Below are positions 34,400 through 46,810 of a stretch of DNA of 64,000 nt, piece by piece. The notes beneath the pieces are model-generated. The model had not been told where the DNA came from, searched no databases, and saw nothing but the letters and a program-made list of their open reading frames with translations. The first letter of the stretch is position 1. Each line of letters starts with the position of its first letter. Both the position numbers and the translations under genes were made by a program. Source of the DNA: Piezodorus guildinii (lineage: Eukaryota > Arthropoda > Insecta > Hemiptera > Pentatomidae); assembly GCA_023052935.1 (NCBI GenBank), contig CM041292.1:111071436-111135435 (forward strand), in the 5' to 3' direction.

Positions 34400-36260
34400 A
34401 ATTCAAAAATGTAGCTGATAATATAAAATTTAATTAATTGGTTGTGTTCGCGTTACATGTACGCTCTATTCAATTAATGTGCCACAAGCGGCAATCTTTT
34501 TGTATGATAAAAACATATGGTAAAAAGAGGAGCCTCAGTATTGCAGAAGCGAGCACACCACGCACCATCTCCCTCTCTATTCTGAGTACGCTGTTATAAG
34601 GATGGAGTACAGGAACAAAAAGTGGCCCTAGGCTGGACGACAAGGCGGAGAGAATGAAGAGAGGAACAATGTATCAAGAAGTAATTATGTAGCCCACCTA
34701 AATTGTAAACTGTAACCCTTCCCATTTGTTTCAAATACACCAATATATAATCCCATCAGTGTTTTCACTCATTCAATTCAGTCCACCAGTTCTAGCTACC
34801 TCTTGGTCTAGTCCTAATCATTCTTTATAATGATGGTTAGACCAAACAGGCTGTCTTTCACACATACCAATCCTGGAAGATGTTGGGACCATGAAAGTAA
34901 TCATCTACAGGGTTGTTTAAGACATCTATGCTCTCACACTATCCAAACTCTCTTAAGACGAATCACTTTCAAAAATCAATGCAGACCTGAGTGAGAAAAT
35001 TTAAAGTTCCAACAGGTGGAAAATTTTGTGCTGAACTCTACTAGGGTAGACTAATAAGCTGGACGCTATTAAATCATTAAAAGAAGTTCTAAAAAGTTCT
35101 TCACCTGTGACTGCGATAAGTTCCTTCAAAATAAGTCACCGAGTTCAATCCAGATAAATTGCAGGTTGAAAAGTTCAATAGCGTTTTGGAAAAATTGGTA
35201 CTACATTACTTTATCATCACATTGACGAGCTGAGAAGCACTAGTGTATCTTTAAAATCTGTCTAGAAAGAAAAATGAAGGTTTGTGAGTTGACCTACCTG
35301 GTCCTTTTTCTGCTCGTTGATCCGAGTATCAACCTCAACTTCCACTTCATTTCAGTCATATATCATATACAGCATACTTTCATAAATAAAAATCTCTACC
35401 GTGGGATTAACATGTATTAATCACGTTTAGCGTCTGAGTTAGTGTTTTTTTTTTTTTTTTTGTACAACATTATAAATTTTACTGAAAATACGACTTCACT
35501 AATGGTGATCTGTTGCTCAAGAGTTTTATAGTATTTTAACAACTAATTAATGGTCAAGTCTTAGTTCCAAAATCATTAGACCATTCTGAATTTAATGATG
35601 GAATGAAATGTTTTTACAAGAAATTAAAAGTGCTTAACGAAGTTAGATTAATAATCTTGGAATAAAACCAATACTTTTAAAAATCATATGATTTTTTTAT
35701 TTTTCACTTTGAGAGATAAATAAGAGCATAACTATAGCGGCAGCATTCATGAGTAGCAGCTATTTCATACCGTAAGTATTTGCGAATATCACAAATATAA
35801 CACTCATGGTAAAAAAAATAAAGTAATAATAACGATCAGTTAAAGTAGTTAAAAGTTCTTGTTTTGTTTTTTTAACTATTAATAAATTCAAAAAGTATCA
35901 TTTAAATTAAATTTTTATTAATAGTTGAAAATATATGAGTTGTGTTTTTATAGGACACGTGTACTATTATAATTATCATACGACCGTATATAATATGTTA
36001 TAATTGAATTATAACAATGTTTATTTATTACATGACAATATTAATGCCAGTTTAAAGTTGATTGCGAAATGTTGAAAGAGTGCTATTAGAGTACAAACAA
36101 AATAAAAGGTACGTGTAAGGTTTTTGGTTCTTAATGGAAGACTATGAGCATTAATTGTATTTTAGTGTGTGCTTGGTTATCGCGATAGCTGGATTTTCTG
36201 TATCTCGAGAGTATTTACATCAGAATAAAACCTGTATCAAATTTGCCTTTAATGTAACAC
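34400..36260. other. intron sequence, possible unidentified repeat at 34520-34800
   Basis: 34520-34800 is more G+C-rich than its neighbours, with no coding motif; it could be the end of an LTR element, but no termini were found. A T18 run is at 35444-35461. Nothing else is supported. Confidence 0.35.
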
Positions 36261-36264
36261 CAAC

Positions 36265-36910
36265 AAAGTGAGTTAATCAACATGGCTAGGGCTGAAGAGA
36301 TTGAGACTGTTGATGACTGCATATATCTTGGAACAGTGGTTAGCAACACTACTACTATTGACAAAGGAGCTTAAGCAGAATTACAATAGTACATAAAATT
36401 CACTGTTAAATATGTAACATTACAGTAGGCAAAAGAGATGTAAGAAACCAGGTCGAGCTCCACATAAAAATGTCTTTCTGCAAGCCTCATTGTATAGCTC
36501 TGAAAGATGTGTGATGCTGGACAGACATATTAGTCGTATCACCGCCTCAGAAATGAGATATCTGTTTAAGGTGGCGGGGAAGGCACGAAAAGACAGGATG
36601 AGGAATGAAGCCATAAGGGACCAATTGGCCATTCCGTCATTGAAAACCACCTTAGGAGCTAGTGGTGCCAATTGAGATGGTTCGGACATGTGTGAAGCAT
36701 GAATGACAACCGAGAGGCTAAAAAAATTATGGAGACTCCTTGAAATGGAAAAGGACTCAGCGGTAGACCTTAAATGCAGTAAAATGAGTACATTGCCAGG
36801 ATTGGGAAAGGAAATGGAAGGACTCTCTGACAAATGAAAAAGAGGCACTGGAGAGGACCGGCTCATGTTTGTAGAGGCTTCTCTACGCTGAAAGGCTGTG
36901 AGAGGAAGGA
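36265..36910 (+). pseudogene. LINE, C-terminal RT region (RTE/R4-like)
   Basis: Frame-broken translation: EIETVDDCIYLGTVVSNTTT (YLG motif), then ISRITASEMRYLFKVAGKAR and KDRMRNEAIRDQL (R..NE.IR motif), followed by RWFGH-like and RM-like remnants and KKLWRLLEMEKDSAVD. These are typical of the last part of RTE/R4-type proteins. Confidence 0.7.
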
Positions 36911-37333
36911 AAAGAAGATGATCACGGTCAAGAATACTTGCATCTTATGTGCCAATTATATCTGAATAGTCATTTAAAATTCAATTGATAAATAATTCTC
37001 AAACCAATCAAATATAAACTTTATCAAGATGTAATATGCAATTCTTAAAAGCTTTAATATTTTTTTTTTTGTGAATGATGATGGGAAAGAATGATTTTTT
37101 AATAATTAACATTACTACAAAACGAGGCAGAATCGTTCTATTTTTTTATCTACTAAAATTATACATGAATTAAATTTATGTATTAAATAGTTTTACTAAA
37201 TATAAGTAATTATGATTAATACGGTAAAATCTAGAGATAGCGCAGAGTTTTTGAGCACAGCTAGTGAATATTTTTATTTTATTACAGCTAATAAAATCTA
37301 TTTCATTACATAACCTTATGTTTAAAAAATTGG

Positions 37334-38066
37334 TGTGTGACTTTACCAACACACGACTTTTCACACCTATGTTAGTTAAAGTTAATTAAAGAATTTTCAA
37401 ATATTATTATTACATTGAGTTTCGATAGAAATGTGTATTTTTTAGTAAATAATCTATTATAATATTAACCATAAGAAACAGTTGGTTTTATGGGTTTTCA
37501 ACACTTTCTATTAACTTTTACAATTTTATTTTATAAGATAATAGGTTGTTTTTTTAATACCAATAGTTTATTACCTTTCCAACGGTTTATTATAAATCTA
37601 TATTACGGTTTGTATGTTCGGTAAACACAAAAATCCTATAAAAAATATATTTGCTACTTTCTCCTAGAGATGGATATCTAATTCGTCTTTGAGAAAATTA
37701 AAGATACTTTAGAGGAAGAGAGCATCAGTATTTAAGCCCTGTCAGACTATTTCAATTGCAGTGGAACCTTTATGATATTAAACCCCATTAAATTAATCGG
37801 TATAGCGAGTTTAATAAAAATCGTAAGAAGGTGCAAAAGGTATGGTATAAGGTAAAGTCGTTCTCCTGATTGGCCGATTTTTATTAAACCGTCGATGTAA
37901 CATCACGGACGTATAGTTGTCTTAAATATGAAATTTCAATTTTTAACCAATTTTTGTTTTCGTGCTAGACATACCATTTTCACGATCGAATTTGAAAATT
38001 TTCACTATCACAATACTTTTCCTTATTATATATATATAAATTTAGGTAAGTAAAATTAAAAATTTG
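37334..38066 (+). repeat. 0.8 kb element, full length but diverged
   Basis: The 5' end retains AACACACGACTTTTCACACC and the 3' end TTTAGGTAAGTAAAATTAAA after a short (TA)n. Middle landmarks include CCTTTCCAACGG, TTTAAGCCCTGTCAGACTAT and GTATAGTTGTCTTAAATATG. The CA tract and about 100 neighbouring bases are deleted. Confidence 0.8.
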
Positions 38067-38379
38067 AAAAAAAAAAAAAACTTGAAAGTTTCACAAAATC
38101 TGACTAGTTAAAATCAATTTTAGAAATTTAAAATCAAGTCAAGTTGAAACAGAATTACTTTGAGTATTGGCATCGGTAATTTATATTGGCATGGGTAATT
38201 AACCAATTAATTCTTAAAACATTTTATTTAGTAAGGAATTTATTATTGGATTCTTTTTCAAAGAGGATTTACTGATTAACATAAACATAAATCTAAATAG
38301 TTAATTTAAGAACAATATAACCGGCAACAATCCTGTTGCAGCGAACAACTCACACGTCATCCCGGGGCCTCAGGGGTTT

Positions 38380-39050
38380 TCTGATCCGGAGCCACCACCC
38401 ATATTCGTTAATAATATATCAAATTTCATTACATTTGGTCAAGAAATCGCCAACTTGATTGGAAAGCTAAACTTCAGATGTTTTTCCAAACTGAACGATA
38501 TCAAGATAAATACAAACTCAAAAGAAAATTACAAAAAGCTCGTAAACCATTTATCTACCAAGAACTACGACTTCCTCTGCAAACCCGCTAAGGCAGGAAA
38601 AATCATACCGAGTGGTCTTAAGGGGACTCCACTCAACGACCTCCACTGACGCAATTAAAAGAGCCCTAGAAGAGATAGGCCATACCGCTAGACACGTTAC
38701 TTGCGTCTTACACCCCTCTGAAAAATCCCCCCTTCCACTATTTTTCGTGGATTTGGAGCCAGCACAAAACAACCCGGATATATTTCAGGTGACGAGGCTA
38801 TTATACTCAGTCATCCGTTTAAAACAGCATAGACAAAAATTAATAATAGTCCAGTGCACAAACTGTCAAAATTTAGGGCACACCAAGTCCTATTGTCACC
38901 ATCAGGCCGGTGCGTCAAATGTGCCGGCCCGCACACATCTGAAAACTGCCCGAAATCAAGAAATGAGCCGGCAAAATGTGCTCTCTGTGGCGAAGCACAC
39001 CCTGCCAGCTACAAAGGATGTGTGGTATTATACAACCTTCTCATGTAACT
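38380..39050 (+). pseudogene. LINE ORF1 (gag-like) with frameshifts
   Basis: FSDPEPPPIFVNNISNF opens the domain, followed by a stop and frame change after about 38630. Knuckle 1 is CTNCQNLGHTKSYC (near 38857), knuckle 2 CVKCAGPHTSENC and knuckle 3 CALCGEAHPASYKGC. The order and spacing match ORF1 of the copy at 50253. Confidence 0.85.
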
Positions 39051-39540
39051 TTCACAGCTGTATACTGTCCTCCAGGCAATGCCATTTCTTTTAATTGCCT
39101 CATCTCCTTATTCCTTTCCCTCGGACCGCGCTTTATTGCTGGAGGAGACTATAATGCTAAGCACCAACGATGGGTTTGTCGAACATCCAATACCCGTGGA
39201 AATATCCTCTCCCGTGTTTCATGTTCAAATAGCTATTCCATCCTCTCGCCCATGAATCCCACTTATTGGCCTACATCCCGAAAAAAACATCCTGATGTCC
39301 TAGATTATTGTCACATCCAGCTTTCCTCCTCACAAACATCTGTTAATCCTGATGACCCCTCATCCACCTCAGCCATTCTGCTTTCTGCATTCGTGCTTTG
39401 TTCTAGCCAACACCTCTAAATGACTTGGACGAGTGTGGACGGATTTCGGACAGACATGGAGACAAAACTGGACTTAAAAATCTCACTAAAGACTAAAATA
39501 GATATTGACAGAGCCGTAGAACAACTTACTGACTTGTATA
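39050..39540 (+). pseudogene. LINE endonuclease fragment
   Basis: TFTAVYCPPGNAIS, FIAGGDYNAKHQRWVCRTSN (the GGDYNAKH active-site motif) and LSPMNPTYWPTSRKKHPDVL appear in order. It lacks the following SDH motif and runs into the deletion. Confidence 0.85.
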
Positions 39541-39589
39541 CGTGTTAACAATACAAACACCTACAACAATCCTATCCTAGAGACGTTTC

Positions 39590-40661
39590 AGATAATCCCG
39601 GACCATCAGTTTGGATTTCGCTCATCCCAGTCCACCATCCAAAATGTCATCGTGTGGTGGATGTTGTCTCTTCAGCATTGGAGCGCGGATTGTACTGCAC
39701 GGGAGCCTTCCTCGACGTAGAACAGGCCTCTGACCGAGTTTGGCACCCAGGACTGCTTTGGAAGCTCCGCAAATTCCTCCCTCCTACATACTGCCTCATC
39801 ATCCAGTCCTCTCTAAAAGATTCTTCAAAATAAACCACAATAGTTCCTATTCATTCCTTTTTACTCAGTCTGCTGGTGTCCCTCAAGGTAGTATCCTAGG
39901 ACCCATCCTCTACACAGTCTATACAGCTGATATCCCAACCCATCCCAACACCTTCCTTTCTACCTATGCTGATGACACTTGTGTTATCAGTCAATAACGA
40001 TCCTACTATTGCCTTTCAAACTCTTCAATCCCACATCCGAGAGCTTGAGATATGGTTTCAGAATTGGAGAATCAAAATCAATTCCAACAAATCCCACCAA
40101 ATCACCTTTACTCTTCGTCGTAAACCTGTGATATCCTGTCCTACAGTGTCCTTTAATAATATTCCGCTTGTTCCAGATGAACAGATTCGCTACCTTGGAC
40201 TTCTACTTGACAAACGTCTAGCATGGAATCCCCACACAAGACTGAAACGACAAGAAACTGCCTGTCGCTTTCGCTTACTACAACACTTACTAGACAGACG
40301 CTCTAACCTTCCACGTATCTACAAAAGGCTCATCTATATCAACATCATAAGGCCTATCTGGACTTACGGAATTGAGCTTTGGGGCTCAACGAAACCATCA
40401 AATTCTTCCCGTATTCAATCCTTACGATCCAAAATCCTTCGAAAAATACTAAATTCTTCTTACTTTGTCACGAATAAACTCATCCATAAAGACCATAACA
40501 TCCCATATGTTGCTGATTTGGCCCGAACCAGGTATCAATCCTTCCATGACAAACTCCACTTCCACTCTAATCCTCTAGTTTCAATCCTTGCTCCCTCTTC
40601 AATTCCTGACAATCCTCCGAGATGCCTGAAAAGAAGATGGCCTCGAGACCTTCTAGTTTAG
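39590..40661 (+). pseudogene. LINE reverse transcriptase, C-terminal half
   Basis: HQFGFRSSQSTIQ and AFLDVEQASDRVWHPGLLWK precede a frame change. 39740-39997 carries AGVPQGSILGPILYTVYTAD and, just before its end, STYADDTCVIS (YADD active site). 39966-40661 continues in another frame to FTLRRKPVIS, QIRYLGLLLDKRLAWNPHTR and the terminal CLKRRWPRDLLV. Confidence 0.88.
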
Positions 40662-40759
40662 TTACCTAGTGGAGTGATGCCAATATTTACTTGTTGTATT
40701 ACAAAATACAGTAGTAAATGTCAATAAAAAACAACAAAAAAACAACAATATAATAATAA

Positions 40760-40955
40760 CTAGCTGACCCGGCAAACGCTGTTTTGCCATAAAAATTATT
40801 TTTAGAGAATATTTTGAATCTTAAATATAAAAAACGAAAGTAAGTGCTACTTCATACCATGCAGTTTGCACCTTTTTACAATTTTATGAAAACCGGCAGT
40901 AACTATTTTGATTAAAATTGTTATATTGATGTAAACTTTAATCATCTCTTATCCT
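40760..40955. repeat. unidentified interspersed repeat fragment beginning CTAGCTGACCCGGCAAACGC
   Basis: The start resembles a dispersed repeat I associate with many insect genomes (CTAGCTGACCCGGC..ACG). The following part (TTTGCACCTTTTTACAATTT, AAAATTGTTATATTGATGTA) resembles the middle of the 0.8 kb element on the minus strand. Confidence 0.45.
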
Positions 40956-41137
40956 TCGGAGGTTGATCCTTAAATACTTATTATCATTCGCATTTTCTAA
41001 CCACACCAAAGGCTTTACAGTAGATATTATATCCGTTGTTTCAGTGTTTTGTAAGAAATGTATTGTGGTGAAAATTATTTGTAGTTGAATGTAGATAAAA
41101 GATAGGTAATATTGTTATTTCTCCTATTGTGTTACAG

Positions 41138-41222
41138 GGATGAGGGCAGCTATTATGGCAACATTATGTACGACAGGAGAGTGGTTCGTGGCCCAACATA
41201 CGTTCACCATCCTATACCAACC
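41138..41222 (+). CDS. RSPH3: RSPH3 exon 2
   Basis: A short 85-base exon completes codon 174 and encodes residues 175-202. It contains YYGNIMYDRRVVRGPTY, one of the best conserved blocks of the RSP3 family (human has YGNIMYDRRVVRGNTY-like sequence). It is preceded by a pyrimidine-rich acceptor ending in TTACAG and followed by GTGAGT. It enters with two bases of the split codon supplied by exon 1 and leaves in phase 0. Because it is so short and lies about 36.6 kb from exon 1, an ORF search alone would miss it. Confidence 0.93.
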
Positions 41223-41455
41223 GTGAGTATGATTTAAGTATCATTTTTTATTATGTCAATTTTATCTTTTTTTTATAATACACTATTTATGTTTTTACAC
41301 TAATTAATGTCTATAAAATGTACTGGCAGGCATTGTAAAATTGAATATTGTACATAATTTAATATATTTTACACGTAGAGCATATTATTGTAAATTGAAC
41401 TATCATAGAATTCTATGATTATCTTTTGAATTCTGAGGTTGCAATAAATGAAAAT

Positions 41456-41459
<4 letters not shown>

Positions 41460-41519
<60 letters not shown>
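41460..41519. repeat. (TA)n microsatellite
   Basis: 60 bases of alternating A and T in intron 2, about 240 bases after exon 2. Confidence 0.95.
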
Positions 41520-41524
<5 letters not shown>

Positions 41525-42225
41525 CTAAATGATTAATTTCAATTAATAAAAAGGCACCACCTATGTCTATTAATACTTCAACAGTGGTTTTATCGAGTAT
41601 TATTATTGAATACGTTGAATTAATAAATTAAGAGGAAATTTTTTTTTTGTTTACGACTGATAAGGTATGATAAGAAACAATATCATATCATATTGTCATG
41701 AAGTAGTTAAATAAACTGTAAGTTGTTTTATGTTTATGTTGGTATTAGGTGAATTTCGGTCATTAATATGAAGTATCTAGAAATAAGTACATTCAGATAT
41801 TTTATGATGCCTGCCTTCTAAGATACTTTACTTTTATATAATGTATTGAGACAATATGTAAATAGTTCCTAGATCATCTTTTACTTGTTTTCTCTGCATA
41901 CTGGACAGGAAGAGGTGAGCAGTATTTTTTTAATGTAGTACTGGCTTATTTTTATGCTATATGCCTAGCAGTACTATAAATTTTGTGATGCATTGATGGT
42001 ATTGATTATTAAAAGCAGAATGTAGATCACCTCTTTAGCCCAAAGATTATTATTATGTTTTTAAATTTTAATCCAAAAAATTAATCCTACACATTTTATT
42101 TAATAATTTTAAAAACAAAATTAGCAGCTTAACTAACTTTAAGTATTACTTGGTCCAATTGCGAACATCTCATTTGGTTGAGTTCGGGTTCATGTAAAAT
42201 AATTTTACTTATTTTTTTTTTTCAA
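41520..42225. other. intron 2 sequence, nothing recognised
   Basis: AT-rich, no motif-bearing ORF. Confidence 0.45.
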
Positions 42226-42227
42226 TC

Positions 42228-42655
42228 TGCTGCGGGCAACACACTAACTTTCAGCCTATTTCAACCAGAATTGATTCGGAAGCCGTTAAATTTTACATAA
42301 ATATAGAGTTTTACCGAAATCGTAGAGCCGTTTTTAACAAAATCGTAACGAGGTGCAAAATGCGTTGTATAAAGTTACACTCCCTGTCAGCTGATTTTGG
42401 TGGATAAGTTAGTTAGACATCTCGGGCGAATTCATCGTCTCAAATATGAAATATCATTTTCGATTGACTTTTTGTTTACGTACTAGACCTAACACACACA
42501 CACTCACAAACAGACCATTTGCGAGACTTGGTTATTTTTATTCATAGGACCCTAAAACGGGTATTTCCGATTAAAACAGTAATTCAAAAATTTTCTTGAT
42601 CGCAATACTTTTCCTTACTATATATTTCATAAATAGGTAAGTGAAAGTATAAATA
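42228..42655 (+). repeat. 0.8 kb element, internally deleted copy
   Basis: Both termini are present (GCGGGCAACACACTAACTTT at the 5' side, ATAGGTAAGTGAAAGTATAA at the 3' side), with about 370 bases of the 5' half missing. It includes CAAAATGCG, a (CA)n tract and GATCGCAATACTTTTCC. Confidence 0.85.
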
Positions 42656-42973
42656 TTTTTTCAATCCGTTTGGAAGATTGATAAGGAAGGAAAATATTAA
42701 ATTGTCGTAAAATATGTTTGGGTGATTTGATAAAAAAAAAAAATTTAACACTCTTATAACGATATTTTTCTTCTAAAATATAAAATTCACCTGATATGAA
42801 TCATTGAGATAAGGAAAGGCGTTGAAGTCACCCGGTGGTGAGGCGCAGCTTGCAGCCCTCAGTATTTTCCTCCCTCTTAGGAATGATCCTCCAAGTAAAT
42901 TGTGTTATACTATGGAGCCTCGTCCTTTGTCTATTTTTTTGGGCCTTCTATCTCTTAACGCCAGAGATATGTT

Positions 42974-43238
42974 ATCGTTTGTTTATTTATTTAACGCCAC
43001 TTTATGCTGCTATGGCTAATCGGACGATGCTACAGTAGGAGCCTAAATTTTGCCTATCCAGGTTTTATTAGGATAGGGATCTTTAACGAGTACCTGACAT
43101 CGCACAGGCTCGGGACCACCTTTTAACGTCCCCTCCGAAGGACGGCATAACTAAGGATTTTTCACTCCCATTAAAAGATACTAGGAACACCTGCGGGTTT
43201 GAACCCGTGACCTTTGGCATAGGAGGCTGTTACGCTAA
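42974..43238 (-). mobile_element. tRNA-derived SINE, 5'-truncated
   Basis: Minus-strand copy with (TTTG)-type tail at 42974, conserved body and B box (GGTTTGAACCC on plus). It ends at CTGTTACGCTA, missing the first ~25 bases of the tRNA head. Confidence 0.9.
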
Positions 43239-43644
43239 AATAAATTAGCGTATAAATTCTATAAGTTAAAAAAATAAAATAAATAAATAAGATGAGAAAT
43301 AATAATAAGAAGAAGAAGACAAAAGTATAAAATTAAAATAGCAAAGCAAAATAAAAAAAATTAAATACCTTGATGTTAAAACATAAGTCAAAAAATCAAA
43401 ATTACGTAAGAAGTTAAACAATAAAAGGGCGTAATGACCTTGCTGTTGATCGCCTATGAAAAACAAGTAACCTAACCTAACTATTTCAACTGGCCATTAA
43501 ATATATTGCTTACATTTATTTTTATTTACCATTGAATTGAAAATTGTGTATGAATCAATAGACACTATTATTACCGTTACTATAACCTTTCTACCTAAAA
43601 CGTTATATAATATTCATAATTAAATTATGTTTACAATATAAAAA

Positions 43645-43990
43645 AAAATCTGGTGCGGGCAACACACGACTTTCGCTTACCTCCATTTTTAAAACCAATG
43701 AATGAATTTTCAAATACAGTTAGAGATAAAAATACGTGAAACTATTAAATAATTAATTAAATTGAATTTATATAGAAACATGTGTTTTATTAAAAAATCT
43801 ATTATATTATTATCTAAAATAATCAGTTAGTTTTATCTTCTTTTCATCACTCTCTATTAACTTTTAAAAGCTTGAGTATAAAATAATATTTTTTTCTAAA
43901 ATCTTTAGCTTTCCAACGGTATATCATACATGTATATTACTGCTTTTATGTTCAAAAACAAAAAATTGCATTAAAAAAATATTTATAATT
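43645..43990 (+). repeat. 0.8 kb element, 5' half
   Basis: Starts AATCTGGTGCGGGCAACACA and ACTTTCGCTTACC, and closely follows the reference through GCTTTCCAACGGTATATCAT and GTTCAAAAACAAAAAATTGC before breaking off. Confidence 0.88.
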
Positions 43991-44786
43991 GCCAGTTCTT
44001 GATTTTAGATTTATTTCATTAGCTTATGGTATGCAATATGTGTAGGATTGGGAAACTTTCGTAGTATCGAAACTACATTTAAAATTATGGAAACAGTTAT
44101 TTCTATGCTTGCTCCGCTCTGGGTCTACTCATAATAAGTAAAATTAGATCAAGCTTTTAGAGCATTGTTTTTATGGGTACAGGAAGCCCTAATTTAGTCG
44201 ATGAATATTGAAGTGTATATTAATAAAAATAATTTAGGAAATGACCATAATAAAGATTGTTTTACAAGGATTAATCAATCTGTATCCTTTAGCCCAAGTT
44301 TTGTTATAAAGTGTATCGACGTTGTAGTAAATATTGACTAAATTCTTCTTCTTACATCCTTTTAAATTGTTATAGATTCCTAAGAAAATTAAGGTAAACA
44401 GTTAAATAATTTAAAGGGCAACTTAAATTCTATGCAAAAAAATAATATAAAAACAAGATCGATGTCGGACTCCTACTACCGTATCATATATAAAGACTTT
44501 TTTTGTAAACTAGGTCATTTGTTGTACTTTTGGCTCTTGATTGTAGAACTTGGATGCCTCAACCAGTCTTTTCTTGCTTTGTCAATATTAAAGTAGAAAA
44601 AAGATTTTATTCTGGGACTTAGTCGCTTAAGAATAAAATTAATGCTACAAATAAAGATAGCACATCTGGCCAGAATATCTTTAATTATTTACACATGTAA
44701 AACACACATCTAAAAAACATAAAGTAAAGTAAATAAATGCAGTAAACGAAAAGTAAAAAACAACTGATTTTGAACAAAAAAAAAAT
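43991..44786. other. intron 2 sequence, nothing recognised
   Basis: AT-rich with no supported gene or repeat boundary. Confidence 0.4.

Positions 44787-44869
<83 letters not shown>
44787..44869. repeat. compound (CA)n(TA)n microsatellite
   Basis: About 18 bases of CA repeats run directly into about 65 bases of TA repeats. Apparent ORFs here with long IYIYIY runs are artefacts of the repeat. Confidence 0.95.
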
Positions 44870-44873
<4 letters not shown>

Positions 44874-46663
44874 GCAAGATATTCGGTCATTATAATGATT
44901 CAATTTTAATGAAAAATCTAATTTAAAATTAATGATCAACAAGCGTCAGTTTGGGATAATAGGTGTTGGAAAAGGAGATATTTGAATGTGGATAAGGAAG
45001 AATCATGACGTATATTGGAAGGAATGGAATTCCATAATGCAATACGGGCAAGAAAGAATCGATCGAAGGCACTGTGGATGGGATATAAATATTGGAATGG
45101 CGCGATCTTGTTCCAAGCTAGTGGACGGAATCTTTAAATTGAAGGAGACTAAGGTATTAGGAAGGATGCTGGAATTTTATAGTTTGGTAGAGAAATGACG
45201 TCAGGAAGTACTGTCTGCGTATGGAGGGGAGGAGCCACTTTAAGTCGGCATAGAGGTGAGTCACGGGAGACCGTCTCGAGGAACTGAAAATAATTTAAAA
45301 ACATTCCATGAGACGCTTTACCTTGTTTTAGCATAAGTAGAAGCGATGTATTATTTTCAGCAGAGGAAACAGAATCCAATTCAGTTTCTTAATGAAAAGT
45401 TTCTGTTTTACAATGCAGGTGCAGTAGCCATTTAATTTCGCTTGTTGCTTAAAGATCCTTATGGATTTCACTATGTTAATAATAAAGCAAATCATGAATC
45501 TGTTTTTTAAAAAATGAAAGTTTTTTTTTTTTATAAAGCTAGTTCTTAAAATAATTGAATATAAGATACGTGAATTTTGAAGAACTAAGAAAGAAGCCTG
45601 AATGCGGCCAAGAACTACTCTTTTGCATAAAATCGATTCTAAATGATGCAATCTGTTCGGTAGCCCTGTTCTATATCGGTCTAGAGTGGCCCGGCCCGCA
45701 CGAACGCTACTTGTATGGGGTTGAATTACCTCTAAACATTTCTAGTTTTGATTTATATGGAAATGGAACCTTTGTTTTGAAAATAATAACTGGCGTTGCC
45801 ACCATTTTCGAAAAAATATCTATAGTGAAATTAATATTTCAGTAGTCAGGAACTTTATTTCATTCCGGCCACAGGTAACCTATATTTTCCACCTTTTCTT
45901 TTTAGATAAGCATATTATTAGATCGTGCATAATTGAGCATTTTCTTAGTTAATGAACTTTTGTATTGCATAGTCATATTATGACCACAAAAAAATATTTC
46001 TTCAGACGACTTAAAAAAATGTGATAACTTAAAAACCAATCCTTATTTATGCTATTATACCCCGAAATCCCCTTAATGTAACTATTGATTATTAATGCTT
46101 TTACAGTGGGTATTACTGTTAATGAGCACACAACCGCACCGTTGCCATTAGATGAAGCGCAAACCTTTAGAGTTGATTTTGTAGCAGTAGTGGCTTATCT
46201 ATGTTATAATGTTTCAAATTATATAATTAAGCCTAACTAGAGAGATACACAATGTATAATACAAAATATAATTCTATATTTAGCACTCTAATAAACATAG
46301 TTTGCAGTTAAAATGAAATCCACATATATCCTTTAGATTGTTAGCCATCCTTATTTGTTATTCATAAATTGAATTCTTAAAATAATGATTTTTGACTTTT
46401 ATTTTAAAAATAGTATGCTATTATCCTTTAATAATATCAAACGTCTTACTAAATAATCTAAGCTCCAAGTCACAATTTGTTATAAATTTAATCATAAGCG
46501 CAGAAGAAAACTTCAGTATTAGTGATAATCCTTCAATTAAAACAAGTTTATATAACTTTGGAATCGCCGCATTTATTCACAATATATTAATCATGAATAT
46601 TTGATGTAATCAGGGCATTCCTAAAAATCTGTAAGTTATTATACGATTTTCAAAGCATATTAT
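44870..46663. other. intron 2 sequence, nothing confidently recognised
   Basis: 44950-45260 is less AT-rich and may be a decayed LINE end (WNSIMQYGQERIDRRHC), but the motif evidence is too weak. The ORFs at 45328-45651 (minus) and 45555-45845 (plus) show no family resemblance. Confidence 0.35.
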
Positions 46664-46810
46664 AGGGGTACTCACTACGTTTGCTATAGCATGCTATTTG
46701 TGTTATTTTGCTAAATCCGTCGAGTTTCTACAGTTACTTCCTGTATAAAATTGATGGGTTTAGCACAATAGCACAAATAGCATGCTATAGCAAACGTAGT
46801 GAGTACCCCT
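46664..46810. mobile_element. 147-bp palindromic MITE, copy 2
   Basis: Same length and ends as 1361-1507 and about 97% identical by eye (five differences). The arms pair over most of their length. The two copies sit about 45 kb apart, one upstream of RSPH3 and one in intron 2. Confidence 0.88.

Larger units (their letters stand above)
38310..40740 (+). mobile_element. internally deleted jockey-like LINE
   Basis: A relative of the nearly intact element at 49883-54693. It has the gag region, three zinc-knuckle-like motifs in shifted frames, part of the endonuclease, then a jump near 39540-39590 straight to the RT segment HQFGFRSSQSTIQ. The block between endonuclease and RT fingers (about 350 residues in the other copy) is missing. 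The 3' tail is A-rich. Several frameshifts make it non-functional. Confidence 0.9.
4511..41137 (+). other. RSPH3: RSPH3 intron 1 (about 36.6 kb, transposon-filled)
   Basis: The intron is bounded by AAA|GTGAGT and TTACAG|G. It holds most of the LINE, SINE and mariner copies listed separately, in both orientations. I found no convincing additional coding exon of RSPH3 inside it, and the exon 1-exon 2 join is already in phase. Confidence 0.8.

Noticed and set aside
34520..34800. Possible LTR of an endogenous LTR retrotransposon
   Set aside because: No TG...CA ends, paired LTR, primer-binding site or gag/pol reading could be found.
36420..36866. 148-residue minus-strand ORF
   Set aside because: The plus strand of the same segment reads as the C-terminal region of an RTE/R4-like LINE; the minus ORF shows no family motif.
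41920..41935. Possible extra micro-exon of RSPH3 (GAAGAGGTGAGC)
   Set aside because: Exon 2 and exon 3 already join in phase and match the family without additional residues.
45555..45845. 96-residue ORF in intron 2
   Set aside because: No motif, no splice support and a composition expected by chance.
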